Assembly: GCA_946699065.1 (NCBI GenBank)
Contig: CAMPDV010000008.1
Coordinates: 1,426,001-1,490,000 of the forward strand
From: Loxodes magnus
Taxonomy: Eukaryota; Ciliophora; Karyorelictea; Loxodida; Loxodidae
Length of the DNA: 64,000 bases
Direction: 5' to 3'
Shown: piece after piece, positions 10,983 to 22,639 of the stretch
Layout of the letters: each line of letters begins with the position of its first letter
Numbering within the stretch: the first letter of the stretch is position 1
The notes under the pieces: generated by a model
Told to the model about the DNA's origin: nothing
The model's input: the letters and a program-made list of their open reading frames with translations, nothing else
Databases searched by the model: none
Position numbers and translations under genes: made by a program

Positions 10983-12950
10983 TTTTAAATAGAATTAAGA
11001 TATTTTTAGTGTATTGAGTAGCTATTTTATTAACTAATGTCTTGCTATTAATTTTATTTATTTAACTATAGATCTTTAGTAGCTTGAGATATAAATAAGT
11101 CACCCGGGCCTAATAATTTCCAAACTATAAATAAAAGCTGAGCAGAGTATATATTTCCCTGATTATCCAGATAGAATTTTAGATTAAACATGGATTTGCA
11201 AAATTAGATTTTAGCAAAAGTGAAAATAATAAAATCAAAGGAATAAAAACAACTAATACAAGCTATTAAGCACTTTTAAACTTTAATAAGCATTGTGATT
11301 ATAATCATATAATTACTTTCTTTAGAATATCAATAGATATAAGTAAATGAAATAAACTGAACTATTTAGTTTATGTTACTCCTTCTTTTTTGATTTACTA
11401 ATGCATTAAACTATTCTTCAACTATGCATTAAACTTTTAAAATTCTTCAACTATGCATTAAACTTTTAAAACTCAACCATTCTTTTAAAATTTTCAACTA
11501 TGATTTACTAATGCATTAAACTTTTAAAATTCTTCAACTATGCAAACTTTTTAAGATTTATTGTATATATAAGGTATAATTTCATATCAACTAAAATTGA
11601 TCTTTTTTAATTAGCGTTTTATAAATTGTGTATATGATTTCTATTTAATGAAAGAAGAACATCATTTTATTTTTAACTTCTGATTTTCCAAAAGTTATGT
11701 AGTTAATATTCTTTAATAATGACTCTCTGTGAATTATTTTAGATATTTAGACTGATAAATTTTATTTAATTTGTAATACTAAGATATCAAACTCCTTCTC
11801 CATTCAACTATTCATAGTAAGCATCAAATGTAAATAACTAACTTCTAAAACTTATTTTATTTCTTCAAGATCAATACTATTTTTGATTCTCATTAGCTAT
11901 TATTAATCATTTATTGTTAAGTATATTTAAATGTTAAATGAGAATTATCTTTTATTTATAAATTTGCTTATCTAATATTTTTAGTAAGTCTTACTTTTCC
12001 TTTTGCTTTGTAAATGACATAATATAAAAATTCTTAGATTAGAAATAACTAGAACGAGTTGCTCAAAAAAGAAGATACAGTTAATTTTGTCTAGAGTAAC
12101 TTTTAATCTAACTCCATCAATTAAAAAGTTAAGTTTTCTACGTTCTGCTTAGACTCTTATTTTAGTACTTTAATCGTTTTCAATAATTATCTTTTAAACT
12201 AAGAAATAAAGTTTAACCTAAAGGCTTAATTTTTATATTTCTATTGCTATTTTATTATATACCTTTAATAAAATCACATATAGCTATCATAAGCACGTTA
12301 ATTCCCATATTCGTTAAATCTTATTAAATAAGCAAACAGCTGGAAGTAAATATATGAACCCTTTAAGCTTTAATTTGGATATTTTAAATAATTATAGCTA
12401 TAGTGACTATAAATTATAACTCTTTTCTTCTTTAACCTGAAATATACTTATTCCAAAATTCCTTACTTTCAAATATTACTTTTGCTTTACCTTTTAATTG
12501 CTTTAATTAGATATTATTAAACATCTTCCCTTTTAGCTTTATAATATGCTTACTATATGCATTTATGATTATTTTTCTCCTTCTTAAGTAAAGGAAATAC
12601 TTATCTTATTTAAAGAGGAGTAGAATAAGTTTAGATAGTAGTATATCATCTAGCTTATTAGCTATTGAGTAATTAACCAATTTATTCTAGACTTCAATGA
12701 TAAAGGCAAAGCACTAAATTAGATAAGGTAACTCCGCATTCATTACTCACTATAAACCTATTTAGATGTGGCTTAATAGATTTAATATATTGGCTAGATC
12801 TCAGATATCGATATTAAGAGATGATAGCAAATCTTGCAAAGTAAATAGAAGTAATAAGGGAAGCAAAATCTACCATATTTCATTTAAAAGTAAGAACTAA
12901 AAGGGATTTTCTTAACTTTAGTAGTAACAATTAAAAGCTTATTACGAAAA
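10983..12950. other. AT-rich spacer containing a minisatellite
   Basis: This spacer lies between two divergent genes, so both promoters should lie in it. It holds the tandem repeat at 11391-11555. Otherwise I see only AT-rich sequence with no recognised gene. Confidence 0.55.
11391..11555. repeat. minisatellite, about 29-bp unit
   Basis: Imperfect tandem copies of a unit built around TGCATTAAACTTTTAAAA followed by TTCTTCAACTA. Two versions of a longer start (TGATTTACTAATGCATTAAA) occur at 11391 and 11501. One copy carries an insertion (near 11471-11500), and the last is truncated at TGCAAACTTTTTAAG. About four to five copies are visible. Confidence 0.85.
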
Positions 12951-14558
12951 ATGAAGCTAATTTATGTCCAGATTTTTATTTTAAATCTATTCATAACTTT
13001 ATTTAACGCCTAATGCTAAGAGGAGTCTTCGCGTGATACTTTTATAAGCAAAAAGAATCTTGAAACTAAGACTTAAAGATTTTTATATCAAAACAAGACT
13101 TAGACATCGAAGAAAAATACCTAGACACAAATTGGAGGTTTGTAAAAGAATGAAACATCATAGAGTATGAGCTTAACGTCTAACATTAATAAAGACATTC
13201 CTTAGTAGTGTGATGTTTATTTATATTGGAATTCTACCCTTAAAACTTGTGATAATTGCTTTCCTTCATGCCACAACTGTAAAGGACCTGGAGTAGATTA
13301 ATGTACTCAATGTAGATAGGAATATTATGATGTTGGAGATGGTAGATGTCTAACTTAATGTCCTAAAAATTTATATCCCATCAGAAACGATGCTTCACAT
13401 TGAAAGTGTGTTGGTTGTCATAGTTCATGCAAAAGGTGCTTTGGCCATGGTTATGATATGTGTACTGAATGCATAAATTAATTTGTCCTGTAAAATAGTA
13501 CATGTAGACTTGACTGTGACTAGCATTATTATAAAGATTTATAGTATGATATCCAAAGCGGACCTTCTATTTGTAAACCATGTGATATAGCTTGTAGCGA
13601 ATGCTTCGGCGATGATGATAAAGCTTGCTTAACGTGCAATTTTCCGAATTATTAAATGAATAATCAAAGAGTACATAACTGTATCCTTAATTCTACTCAC
13701 ACAAATATGTTAGAACAAATAGCCTCAGAAGCAAGATGGAAAAATATCTTGAGGATAACAGAATTGATATTTGAAATAATAATTGGACTAGCCTTAGTTG
13801 TATTTGGAGTCTTCTTTGGCAGATGAATATATAGGTAATATAAGAAAAGATAAAGAACAGATTACAATGTATTTCAAGACCACAATTTGAATAAAAACCA
13901 GCACGTTATTCTTAAAAGTATTGAGATAGAGAAATACTAAAACGAGGAAATTCAAGTAGCAAACAAAGATTTCAATTTTATCATTAAGTTTAGCTAAGCT
14001 CCCTAAAAAAACTTGTGCGTTAGACTGACTAAACCAATTCAAACTAAAGAGAATGAAAAGAAATTTATTTACTTTGAGGTTGATGTTCTAGAAAACTAGT
14101 ATAACTCTACAATTGTTATTGGATTAGGAGCTCCATTTGAGGAAGTAACAGGAGACGCTAATAGTAGTATGCCTCTTGAATAGTATTAGCATTAACTTCC
14201 AGGAGATTACGAAAATAGTGTTGGCTATTAAAGTAACGGAAATGTGTATTAAAGTGCTAAACCTGCTGACTTTATTTCCATTAAAAAATATGGGTAATAA
14301 GGAGATTGTGCAGGTCTTTGCTGGGTTTTTGAAGAAGAATCCTCTGATAGCAAGAATTCAAAGATGGGACAGTAAAAAATTCTGTTTTACAATAATGGAA
14401 ACTATTGCAAAGAAGTTGAGATCGAAGGGAAAAAATGGGAGAATAATGTTTTCGTATTGATAGGAAGTTCAGGTCCTTGCGAGTTAGAATTAAATATAGG
14501 AGGGAATAGCTTCAGAAACACATTTGCAGAGTTTTAGCACGGAATTCTTCCAGGATGA
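12951..14558 (+). CDS. furin-like Cys-rich receptor with cytosolic SPRY domain
   Basis: An intronless gene for a 535-residue type I membrane protein. Residues 1-24 form a clear signal peptide ending near FNAQC. After a hydrophilic linker, residues about 86-245 hold many CxxC and CxxCxxC spacings typical of growth-factor-receptor/furin-like cysteine repeats. A single membrane span lies at about 267-293 and is followed by basic residues. The cytosolic part (about 385-530) looks like a SPRY fold, with NSVGYQSNGNVYQ, KILFYNNGNYC and a closing Gly-rich strand. A role as a surface sensor whose SPRY domain binds a partner is inference. ATG 12951 was chosen because it alone gives the signal peptide in frame. 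It ends at TGA 14556-14558; if that read as Trp the next TGA is ten codons on. The next gene begins 40 bp later. Confidence 0.85.
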
Positions 14559-14598
14559 TTCTTATTTAATTTAATTTTAATATGAAATTGATATAAAA

Positions 14599-17500
14599 AT
14601 GGAACAGGAATAAGTAAACAGTTGCATTATTAAAAAATACTTGAAAAGAGGACTTAATGGTTTAAACCTCGAAGAGTTAGCTGTAACTGTTGTTCAGCCA
14701 GAATGAGCTGCTCAATTTAAAAAAGAAACTGGAAAGGAATGAGATTAAAATACTTAGCTGAAAGCATTGGAAAGGTTGAGATAAAATAACTTTGATTTAC
14801 AATGATTAACAAGAGTGCATGATAATCAAATGGCTCCTTTGTTATCAGCTGCTTCTCGAGGTGATGTATCTAGGTTACTTCTTTTCATCCAAAAGCATGG
14901 AGTAGAAGCCTGCAGAAAGGCAGTAGATGACAAGAAAAAATCTGCTTTGCACATAGCTTGTATGAAAGGACATTTGCAAGTGGTTGAAATATTGCTATAG
15001 AAAGGATGAAATATAGAAGCAAGAGATAAACTATTATACACTCCTCTTCTTTATGCAGCTTAAGGCGGGTTTGGGAAACTTTGTACATTTCTACTTAACC
15101 AAAATGCTGATATAAACGCGAGAGATCCAGAGGGTAGATCTGTACTTCATCTATCAGCTGCAGCGGATAATAGTGAATCCATTATCGCTTTACTCAATTT
15201 TAACAGCGAATTAGTAAACGTAGCAGATAGTTTCGGTAGAACTCCACTTCACTATGCAGTCTTTAATAATAATTCTAAGTTAATAGATATAACCAGAATA
15301 TTATTAGAGCACTAAGTTAATGTCAATCACCAAGATTAGGCAGGAAAAGCTGCACTTCATTATGCATGCGAATCTGCGAAAACAAGAGTAATACCTATTC
15401 TTTTAAAATCAGGAGCAAGCTGCATGTTAAAGGATAAACTGAATAAAACTCCAAATGACTATGCATAAGACTAAAGAATAAAAGACCTACTGATTGCATA
15501 TTCTTAACCTCAATTAAAGAATAAATATCAGATTAACTAAGACGATGACTATAGCAAAGAGAAAAAACAATATCCAAATCAATCAGAAAATAGATTACCT
15601 CCTCCACTTATTGGAAGAGAGGATTCAAATATGCAAAGCAATGGTAACTAGATGTGATAATAATATTAGGGAAAGTAAGAAAACCAATATAAGTAGAAAT
15701 TGCTTAACCTTATGAAGAGGATTTAGGAAGTAGGAGTGTAAACTAGATAGCATTTAAAAAAGCCATGACTCTTTTCAGGCAGCTGGATGGATGGCGTTTA
15801 AACAGCTGAGCAACTTCTTGTTTCAATTGCAGAAATATCAACAAGCGAAACTGCACTAATGATCTTTAATATATTCTACCCTTATGAAAATCCTTTGCCA
15901 TAAGGAACGACAGAAGAGGTAACAATCATGCAATTTTATGGGGAGACATATGAACCAACACTTACGAAACTCAACTCAAATTTTTAGAAAAATAAAATAA
16001 ATTCATAGGGTAGTTCATTAAGTATAACACCCTTAAACAAGCAAATTACAGTAGATAGAGGTAAAATGGAATAAGAAATTAAAGAATTATACGACGCAGA
16101 ACTTCAAAAAGTAAAAGAAAACATAGAGCAAAAGTATCAATAGTTGCTTAATATCAAAGAAAGGGAACTTTCTGATCTTACTATGGAGCTTAACAAATTT
16201 AAAAACGCTAAGTTAGAGGATAAAAACTCTAAGTAATAACTAGAGAAATTCTAAAAAATGAACTAGCAGTATGAAAGCGAAATCCAAAAGCTACAGAATG
16301 AATTGATTATAAGTAAGAGTTAGTTGAGAAAGATAGAGTAAGATACTGAGAAGAAATTAGAATAGTAGAAATAGCTGTATTAGGATACTATTAAAAAGCT
16401 TTAAATTAGAAATGAGGAACTTCAGTAGTAGCTTATGTAAATTTAGGAAAAAGAGTAAGCTCTTAGAATGAAAGCAGGAGAAACTTTCCTTTAAGCTATT
16501 GAAACTAGAGATAAGACTCAGAAACTTAGTGATATAGAAGAGGCTAAAAGATTTAAGGCAGGATAAGTATTTCTAGAAAATCTGGAAAGACTTACAGGAG
16601 AAAAAACGCATAGGGAGGTAGTTGGATCTATTTAGACAGAAGGAAGAGCTAGTACTTAAGAATTAAGCTTATGCGATGATTTCTCTATCAATTTTTTTTA
16701 AAGCTTACTGAGCTAATAGCCTCCTTCCTTACTAGAACGAATGATGAAAGTAGATACAAATAAAGATGGAAAAATAACAAAAGTTTAAATGCTTAAAGTG
16801 TTGAGAGGTATAAAAGGACTTTCTCCATAAGATTATTCAGTAATACTCAGAGTAGCAGGGTTCAATGCAGAGTGTAGATAAATTGTAATAGAAGACTTTA
16901 ATAATTATCTATAACAGCGCCCAAGTTTAGTTGAGAAGGCTTAGAATGATCTTTTCCTAAAAATATGCAAGCAATTTATGCAGAAATTTGAGGATAGCAT
17001 AGATAAAATCTTCGATTTATTAGATGTTAACAAAGATGGAAGCGTAAATTTCTAGGAATTAAAGGAAGGGTTAGAAAATCTATAAAGCACCATGAGTAGA
17101 AAATAGTTAGAAGATATTTTCTCAGTACTGGATATGGATAAAAACGGAAAAATTAGTTTATAAGAATTTTAGGAGAGATTGTAATCAGCTAAAGTAATAT
17201 ATGACTAGATATGATAATAAGATGAATAAAATAAGCAAACGAAGTAAAATGCTCAGAAGCCTCTAGCAACAAAAATAAAGTAGTAATTATAAAGCAAATA
17301 AAACTAGAATGAAAAATAGCTTTAAGTTGACGAGTAGAGCATTCAGCAAGAGCTTCAAAATGAAGTCTAAGAGTTTTATAATAAAAAGATTAATGGAGAT
17401 TTGATTGTTCAACTCTTTCAAAGCAAAAACTTACCAAAAAGTAAAAATGTCCAAGCCAAATTTTGACTTCCTAACCACCCGTAAAAAAAAGTATATTAAA

Positions 17501-19245
17501 CGGAACTTTTTTAAACTAAAGACCCTGAGTGACGCTTTAGGTCGAGAATTCGTTTATGAAATATTGAAATAGATACATTGAATGATGAGATAGTGGTAAC
17601 AGTCACTTCAGATGGTGAAGATATTGGATAGACAAAAGTTAAATGGAAAAAGACAACTCTAGTACCAGGAACTTGAGGAATTAACGGAAACTACCTCCTG
17701 AAATCTAATGATGCAACAGGATAAAATCCTGGATAGATAGTGATTCAAATGAAATTTATTGAGAGAACTGGAATAGAAACTATAAAAGACGCAATGGAAT
17801 AGAAAGTTTTGAAAATGGTATAAAATTCCTCAGATTAAAGCAACTAGTAATTGGGAAAAAAAGATGCAAAAAAATAGGAGAATTAGCAGACTAATCAGAG
17901 CAAACAAGAAAAAAAAAATAGCAAATAGAAATAACTTGAAGATGAATAAGCAAATGATGAAAATTAGGAAAATGATAAGTTATAAGAAGCAGCTTTAAAA
18001 ATATAAAGAAACTGAAGGAAAGCAAAGCTTCGATCAGTCTTTAAAATTAAGAAAAGGAATAAGAGTCATTTATTTCACAGATGTGCTAAAAAAATTGGTG
18101 ATATTTTTTATCTTTTATCATTCTTAAACTATGACAATGAATATTGGAAGGTTTAATTAAATGTTGCTGATAGCGAACCTTTCTGGAAAATAGAGTAAGA
18201 AATAATTATAAGAAAAGACCAAAACCCAAGCGTTAATTATATACTTGATAACATTTACTTTGATACAGATAGTTTTTGCAAGATAAAAGGATATGTCATA
18301 GAGACAGCTATTGAAGAAAGTTAAAATAATGAGCTCGAAAATTAAGCAATCAAAATATAAAGAATATGGAAGGGAACATAGTCACGTAATAAATTTGAGA
18401 TGATGAAAAGCTAAAAGAGATAACTGTTAACTAGAAGAGCTAAAAGATGTAATAATAACTGATATATGTTTGATTACCTTAAAATATCTGAAAAAATTAT
18501 GAAAATAGAGCTACATCTAGCACATCCTGATGTTCCTATGTGATAGATATAGGATTGCCTTGAAATTTAGTATGATTAAAATATTGACCTGCTCAATCTA
18601 CATGAAATAATCTCAGTTAATGAGGAGGGAAAAATTTAGATATCTTAAGGTAAGAAGAAATAAGGATACAGCTCAAAATAAGCCTGGAGTACTAAAAATT
18701 ATGCCAAATTTTAGCAAACTGCTCAAGAATAGCACTCAGCTATAAAAATTTAAAAAGCCTGGCGATCCAAATATTAGTAGAAAAATTCTTATTTATATAA
18801 ATCCCAAGATAAGCCATGAAGAACATGCAAGAAGATAGACGACAACTTCTATTTCTTCACTATAAAGCAGCAGTCAAGTGATAAATGTAAAGTTCTATTG
18901 CATCCTGTCTAGAATGACGAACCTTTATGGAAAGAACTTGATGAGAAAGAGATATTAGGAACAGCAACTGAAGTAATAGGGAAATTATCAGTAAAGGATG
19001 GAAAAATTATAGTTCTAAGTTAACATATTTTAATAATAATTATATCACATTATTACTCCTTTAATAAATAAAGCTTTAAATCTGTCATCTATTTCATACA
19101 TTATGATGCTTTCATATTTCAGACTTAAAGTAATAAGATCATAAGCTTTTTAATGCTTTTATCTTTAAGTACTATTCAATAAGCTTAAAAATATAATAAG
19201 TTAGTGCTCCTATCTGCTAGATTTACCTTAGAGCATTTAATTTGA
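14599..19245 (+). CDS. ankyrin/EF-hand/C2/IQ scaffold protein
   Basis: A large calcium-linked scaffold of about 1474-1548 residues in one frame. The order is ankyrin repeats (about 75-290), a Gln-rich coiled coil (about 490-660), EF-hands with good loops (DTNKDGKITKV near 716, DVNKDGSVNFQEL near 815, DMDKNGKISLQEF near 847), then a C2-like domain (about 932-1055; GDLIVQLFQSKNLPK). The C-terminus carries three copies of a module: an IQ motif (IQRNWRKAK, IQRIWKGTQ, IQKAWRSKY) followed by about 100 residues that start with an aromatic-rich strand and end with a xGKIxxx strand. Calcium, calmodulin and membrane binding are inferred from these domains. The third module ends at 19020 and is followed at once by TAA (19021-19023). 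The first in-frame TGA is at 19243-19245, after a 74-residue tail that looks like spacer translation. The real end may therefore be 19023. Confidence 0.85.
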
Positions 19246-19369
19246 AGTTAAATAAATTTCTTTTTTATTATTCACTTTATATACTAACTTAGCGCTTTGA
19301 AATAACTTAGTTTGAATTCAAAATTCATAACAAGATTTAAATTTGAATTTTTAGTAAGAATTATAAAGA

Positions 19370-22051
19370 ATGGAGGGAGCGGAGTTCTATATTTTTAGAA
19401 AGAGTTAGGATAGCTTTATTAAGGAAAACTAAGTGATTATTTCTGATTCTTCTGATAAAAGTGAATCAAGCATGTCTCAGTAAGAGGATAAAACTTCTAG
19501 TAGAGAAGAGTATTCTGATTTAAACTCTGGAAGCTACTTCTAGGCTAAGATTAATGAGGACTAGGATGAAGAGATTGTGGATATAGTCTAACTAGAATCC
19601 GAGTATGCTTAATCATCTGAGAGTTAAATCAAGCTGAATGATTATAAAGACTTCTTCTTACCTAGGAATAAAAATATTAAGATAAGAATAACCAACGATC
19701 CTATAACCTTAGACAAAAATGACTTTCATGAAGGCATTTTTATATTACAAGACTCTAAATTTGTGGGAATATAGCAGTATATTAAGAATGAAGACTGCCT
19801 TAACGCAATTAAATCCAAAAGGTTAAGCTTAAATCTGCACATAAATGGTAAAGAAATATTTTACATGTGTACGGATTTGGAGAATCAAGAGGCTAGTTAT
19901 ATGTAATATATGCAAATCTTTTACTGATGCTTATAGAACGAATGGAAGAATATTGCCCTATGCTTCTTATATAACAACACAGAGCCATAGCAGGTCCTAA
20001 ACAGGTTCTTAATCTCATTTTAAGATGCATGCTCAGGAAATTATTTAGAGAAGCTCCAGACTATTAAAATAATAACCAATCTTGAAAGAAAGTTAAATGA
20101 AGTGATGAGTGGAGTAAATGGTGTTAATGAGTTAGAGATGCTATGTGTATAACTCAATTCTGAATAAGTTCAATCCAAAATTTCTAGCAATAAGTTCAAA
20201 GCATCACCTGAGTTATTTAACTGGATTTTGTCAAATTAATAAAAAGACCAAAAGAGCAGTCTGTTACTATCAGCAATAGAGAATAAACTTTTTCGCGGAT
20301 AAGAAAGCGGAAGTTCAAGCAAGGAACTTGATAAAGAAAGTGATACTAGTCAGAAGGAAAAAATTTAAGGAAAGAAAGAAGAGTAAATGGATATGATCAT
20401 CAAGAACTGGATGAAAAAATAAGATGAAGTGAAATAAAATCTGTAAAAATCCAGTAAAACTTAGAACAGATAGGAAGAAAAAATACTCGAAGATTCCCGA
20501 GAAAAAAAACCTAAATAAAAAAAGCATGTAAGATTGCAAGATCCTATGTAAGAAAAATAGGAATTAATTGATATTAATAAAGAACAAAGAAAATAGCAAG
20601 CATCTAACTCTAAAGAGTCACAAGAATAACCACTATAAAAAAATCAAGAGTAGGAAGTCCAAGCAAACATTTAAAACAAATCTCAAAAATAGGAAAGATA
20701 TTTTCAGTTTGAAAAAAAGAAACTTTTAGATGAAAATGAGAAATAAGACCTTAATAAAAATGAAAACAAAGAACAGATTCACGAGAAATAAAATTAAAAA
20801 GAACTTAACAAAAATAACTTCGAATAATTCAAGGAAATTGTAGCCTAAAAATAAGAAATATTATAATTAAAAACTTAAGCAAAAGAAAATAATTAAAAGG
20901 AATAAAAAATTGCTGATAGCTTAAAATAGTAAAGATAAAGTGTTCAGGTTTAAGTAAATGTTCCTAATAATAGCAACCAAAAGCAAATCGATCATGTTCA
21001 ATAAGCTAGTCAAAATGAATAGAAATAGGAAGTAGAAATATAAGTAAATAAAGTGGTAGAGTAAAAATCTTAGGAAGAAACTGAAGATCAAGTACATATA
21101 TAGGTTTAAAATTTATAGCAATATTCGAAAGTGGATTAAAGCTAACCAAGTTAGCAGCAATAATAAATAAATCTGAATAACCAAGTCCAACAAATTGATA
21201 TCAAAACGAACTTACATTAGAATTTTAAATCTATTGCTTAAATATACTAAGACTTAAAAGAAGATACTTAAAAGGACTAGTCTTAATCTTGGAATTTAAA
21301 CAACAACCAGAAGTAAGGAACAGGTTAAGCAGTTTAAGAGTAAGAAAAATAGAAAAACTAGTAGGAAACTTAACTATAGCAATAGTAGAAAGAACAAGAA
21401 GCAGGCTAACGTTAATAAGCAGAATAATAATAAGACGAAGAATATTAATATGTAAATGGTTAAGGCAAAAAAGGAATTAAAAGAAGACAAAGAATTAACA
21501 GAATTCAAATTTACAAACCTAAAGAGCAAACATATATTCCTTAGTAGAGGTAAAAGAAGAGAAAGAAGGACAATGAATGCATCGCTAGAACCCGTTATGA
21601 TCCTCTACCTTATGACATTGACTTTATAAACAAACTATTTGATATACATGTGAAGGAGAATGAAAAAAAGACAATATAAAAGTAGAAGTTAACAAAGTAA
21701 ACACAATCACAATCTTAAACGATAAAATGAAGTATAAAAAATTGCCCTTAAGAGATTTAGAAATTTATCAGTGATGAAATGTCAGGATGCTTTATCTAGT
21801 AACTGTATATAGATCCACCTTAATATGATTTCATTCTAAGAATCCCGGCAAATTTCGAGACAGAAATACTTCAATGCAAATTCGATTTCTTAATTTGTTT
21901 TTCTGGTTCTCCTTTCGGAAAAATTATACTAGAAGTAGGCAAGAAGAAGTTTTCCTTACAAAAAAACTAGGAAGTAAAAATAGAGCAAGGATAAAACGTT
22001 AAAATTCTGAATGAAGGAAGGTTTTCTTATGTTCTATTAAAGATATTTTGA
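19370..22051 (+). CDS. glutamine-rich protein with conserved-looking ends
   Basis: Family not recognised. This intronless 893-residue protein (894 codons with UGA) begins with a Ser/Glu/Asp-rich region (1-90). A folded-looking segment with several Trp, Cys and aromatic residues follows (about 100-330). Then comes a very long Gln/Lys/Glu-rich low-complexity stretch (about 350-760), and last a compact C-terminal domain of about 105 residues rich in beta-type patterns (DFILRIPANFETEILQCKF). The Gln is written mostly with TAA and TAG, so under the standard code this gene would show dozens of stops. The start is the first ATG after the spacer; the TGA at 22049-22051 fits the end of the C-terminal domain. 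No function is proposed. Confidence 0.7.
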
Positions 22052-22639
22052 TGTTATATAATTACTCTTTAATATATTTTTGCAAGTTCTAATTATTTAT
22101 CTTTTTACTTCATTATCAACTTATAAAATTAAGTCTAAACTAGATGAATTTAAGTATGGTAGTGCTACAAACTTACCATATATGATCGATTTCATAGTAA
22201 TATCTTATTTATTCATATTAGAAGAAATGCTAGTAATCTCATGTTCGCAGTCTTAATGACTGATCTTGTTCTTATTAGCATCAAATTTTTACTATTTTTT
22301 TTACCTAATAAAGTCCTGCTTAATATTATGTATCTTAAAAGAAAAAGAGATGAAACTGGTTTGTATATTAATAAAGCTACTTTAGTACAAGCGATATTTA
22401 TATATTAAAAGCATTTAAATTATTATTCAACATTCTTATCAGAGTTTTAACGCATTTCTTAGCAAAAGAAAGGAATTAATATCATAGAGGATAAAATATC
22501 TCTATAAATAATAAAAAGTAGAAGAGCTAAACTATCCCACTAGTCACTTTAAAGGAAGAGCAATAGAGAGAGGTTGAGTAAAGGGAGAATAATTTTATAT
22601 AATGCTTTTGAAAATAAATAATAAAAAGTATCTCTCACT
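22052..22639. other. spacer or 5' extension of the HEAT-repeat gene
   Basis: The frame of the downstream gene stays open from at least 22181 to 22639. An in-frame ATG lies near 22327, followed by balanced, charged residues (KRKRDETGLYINK). Alignment by eye with HEATR5 proteins puts the start at 22640, so this part is either an added N-terminus or leader DNA. The purine-rich composition can by itself produce such peptides. Confidence 0.4.

Noticed and set aside
14815-15000. Ankyrin fragment as a separate short gene or pseudogene
   Set aside because: The same frame continues on both sides for more than a thousand codons under the reassigned code.
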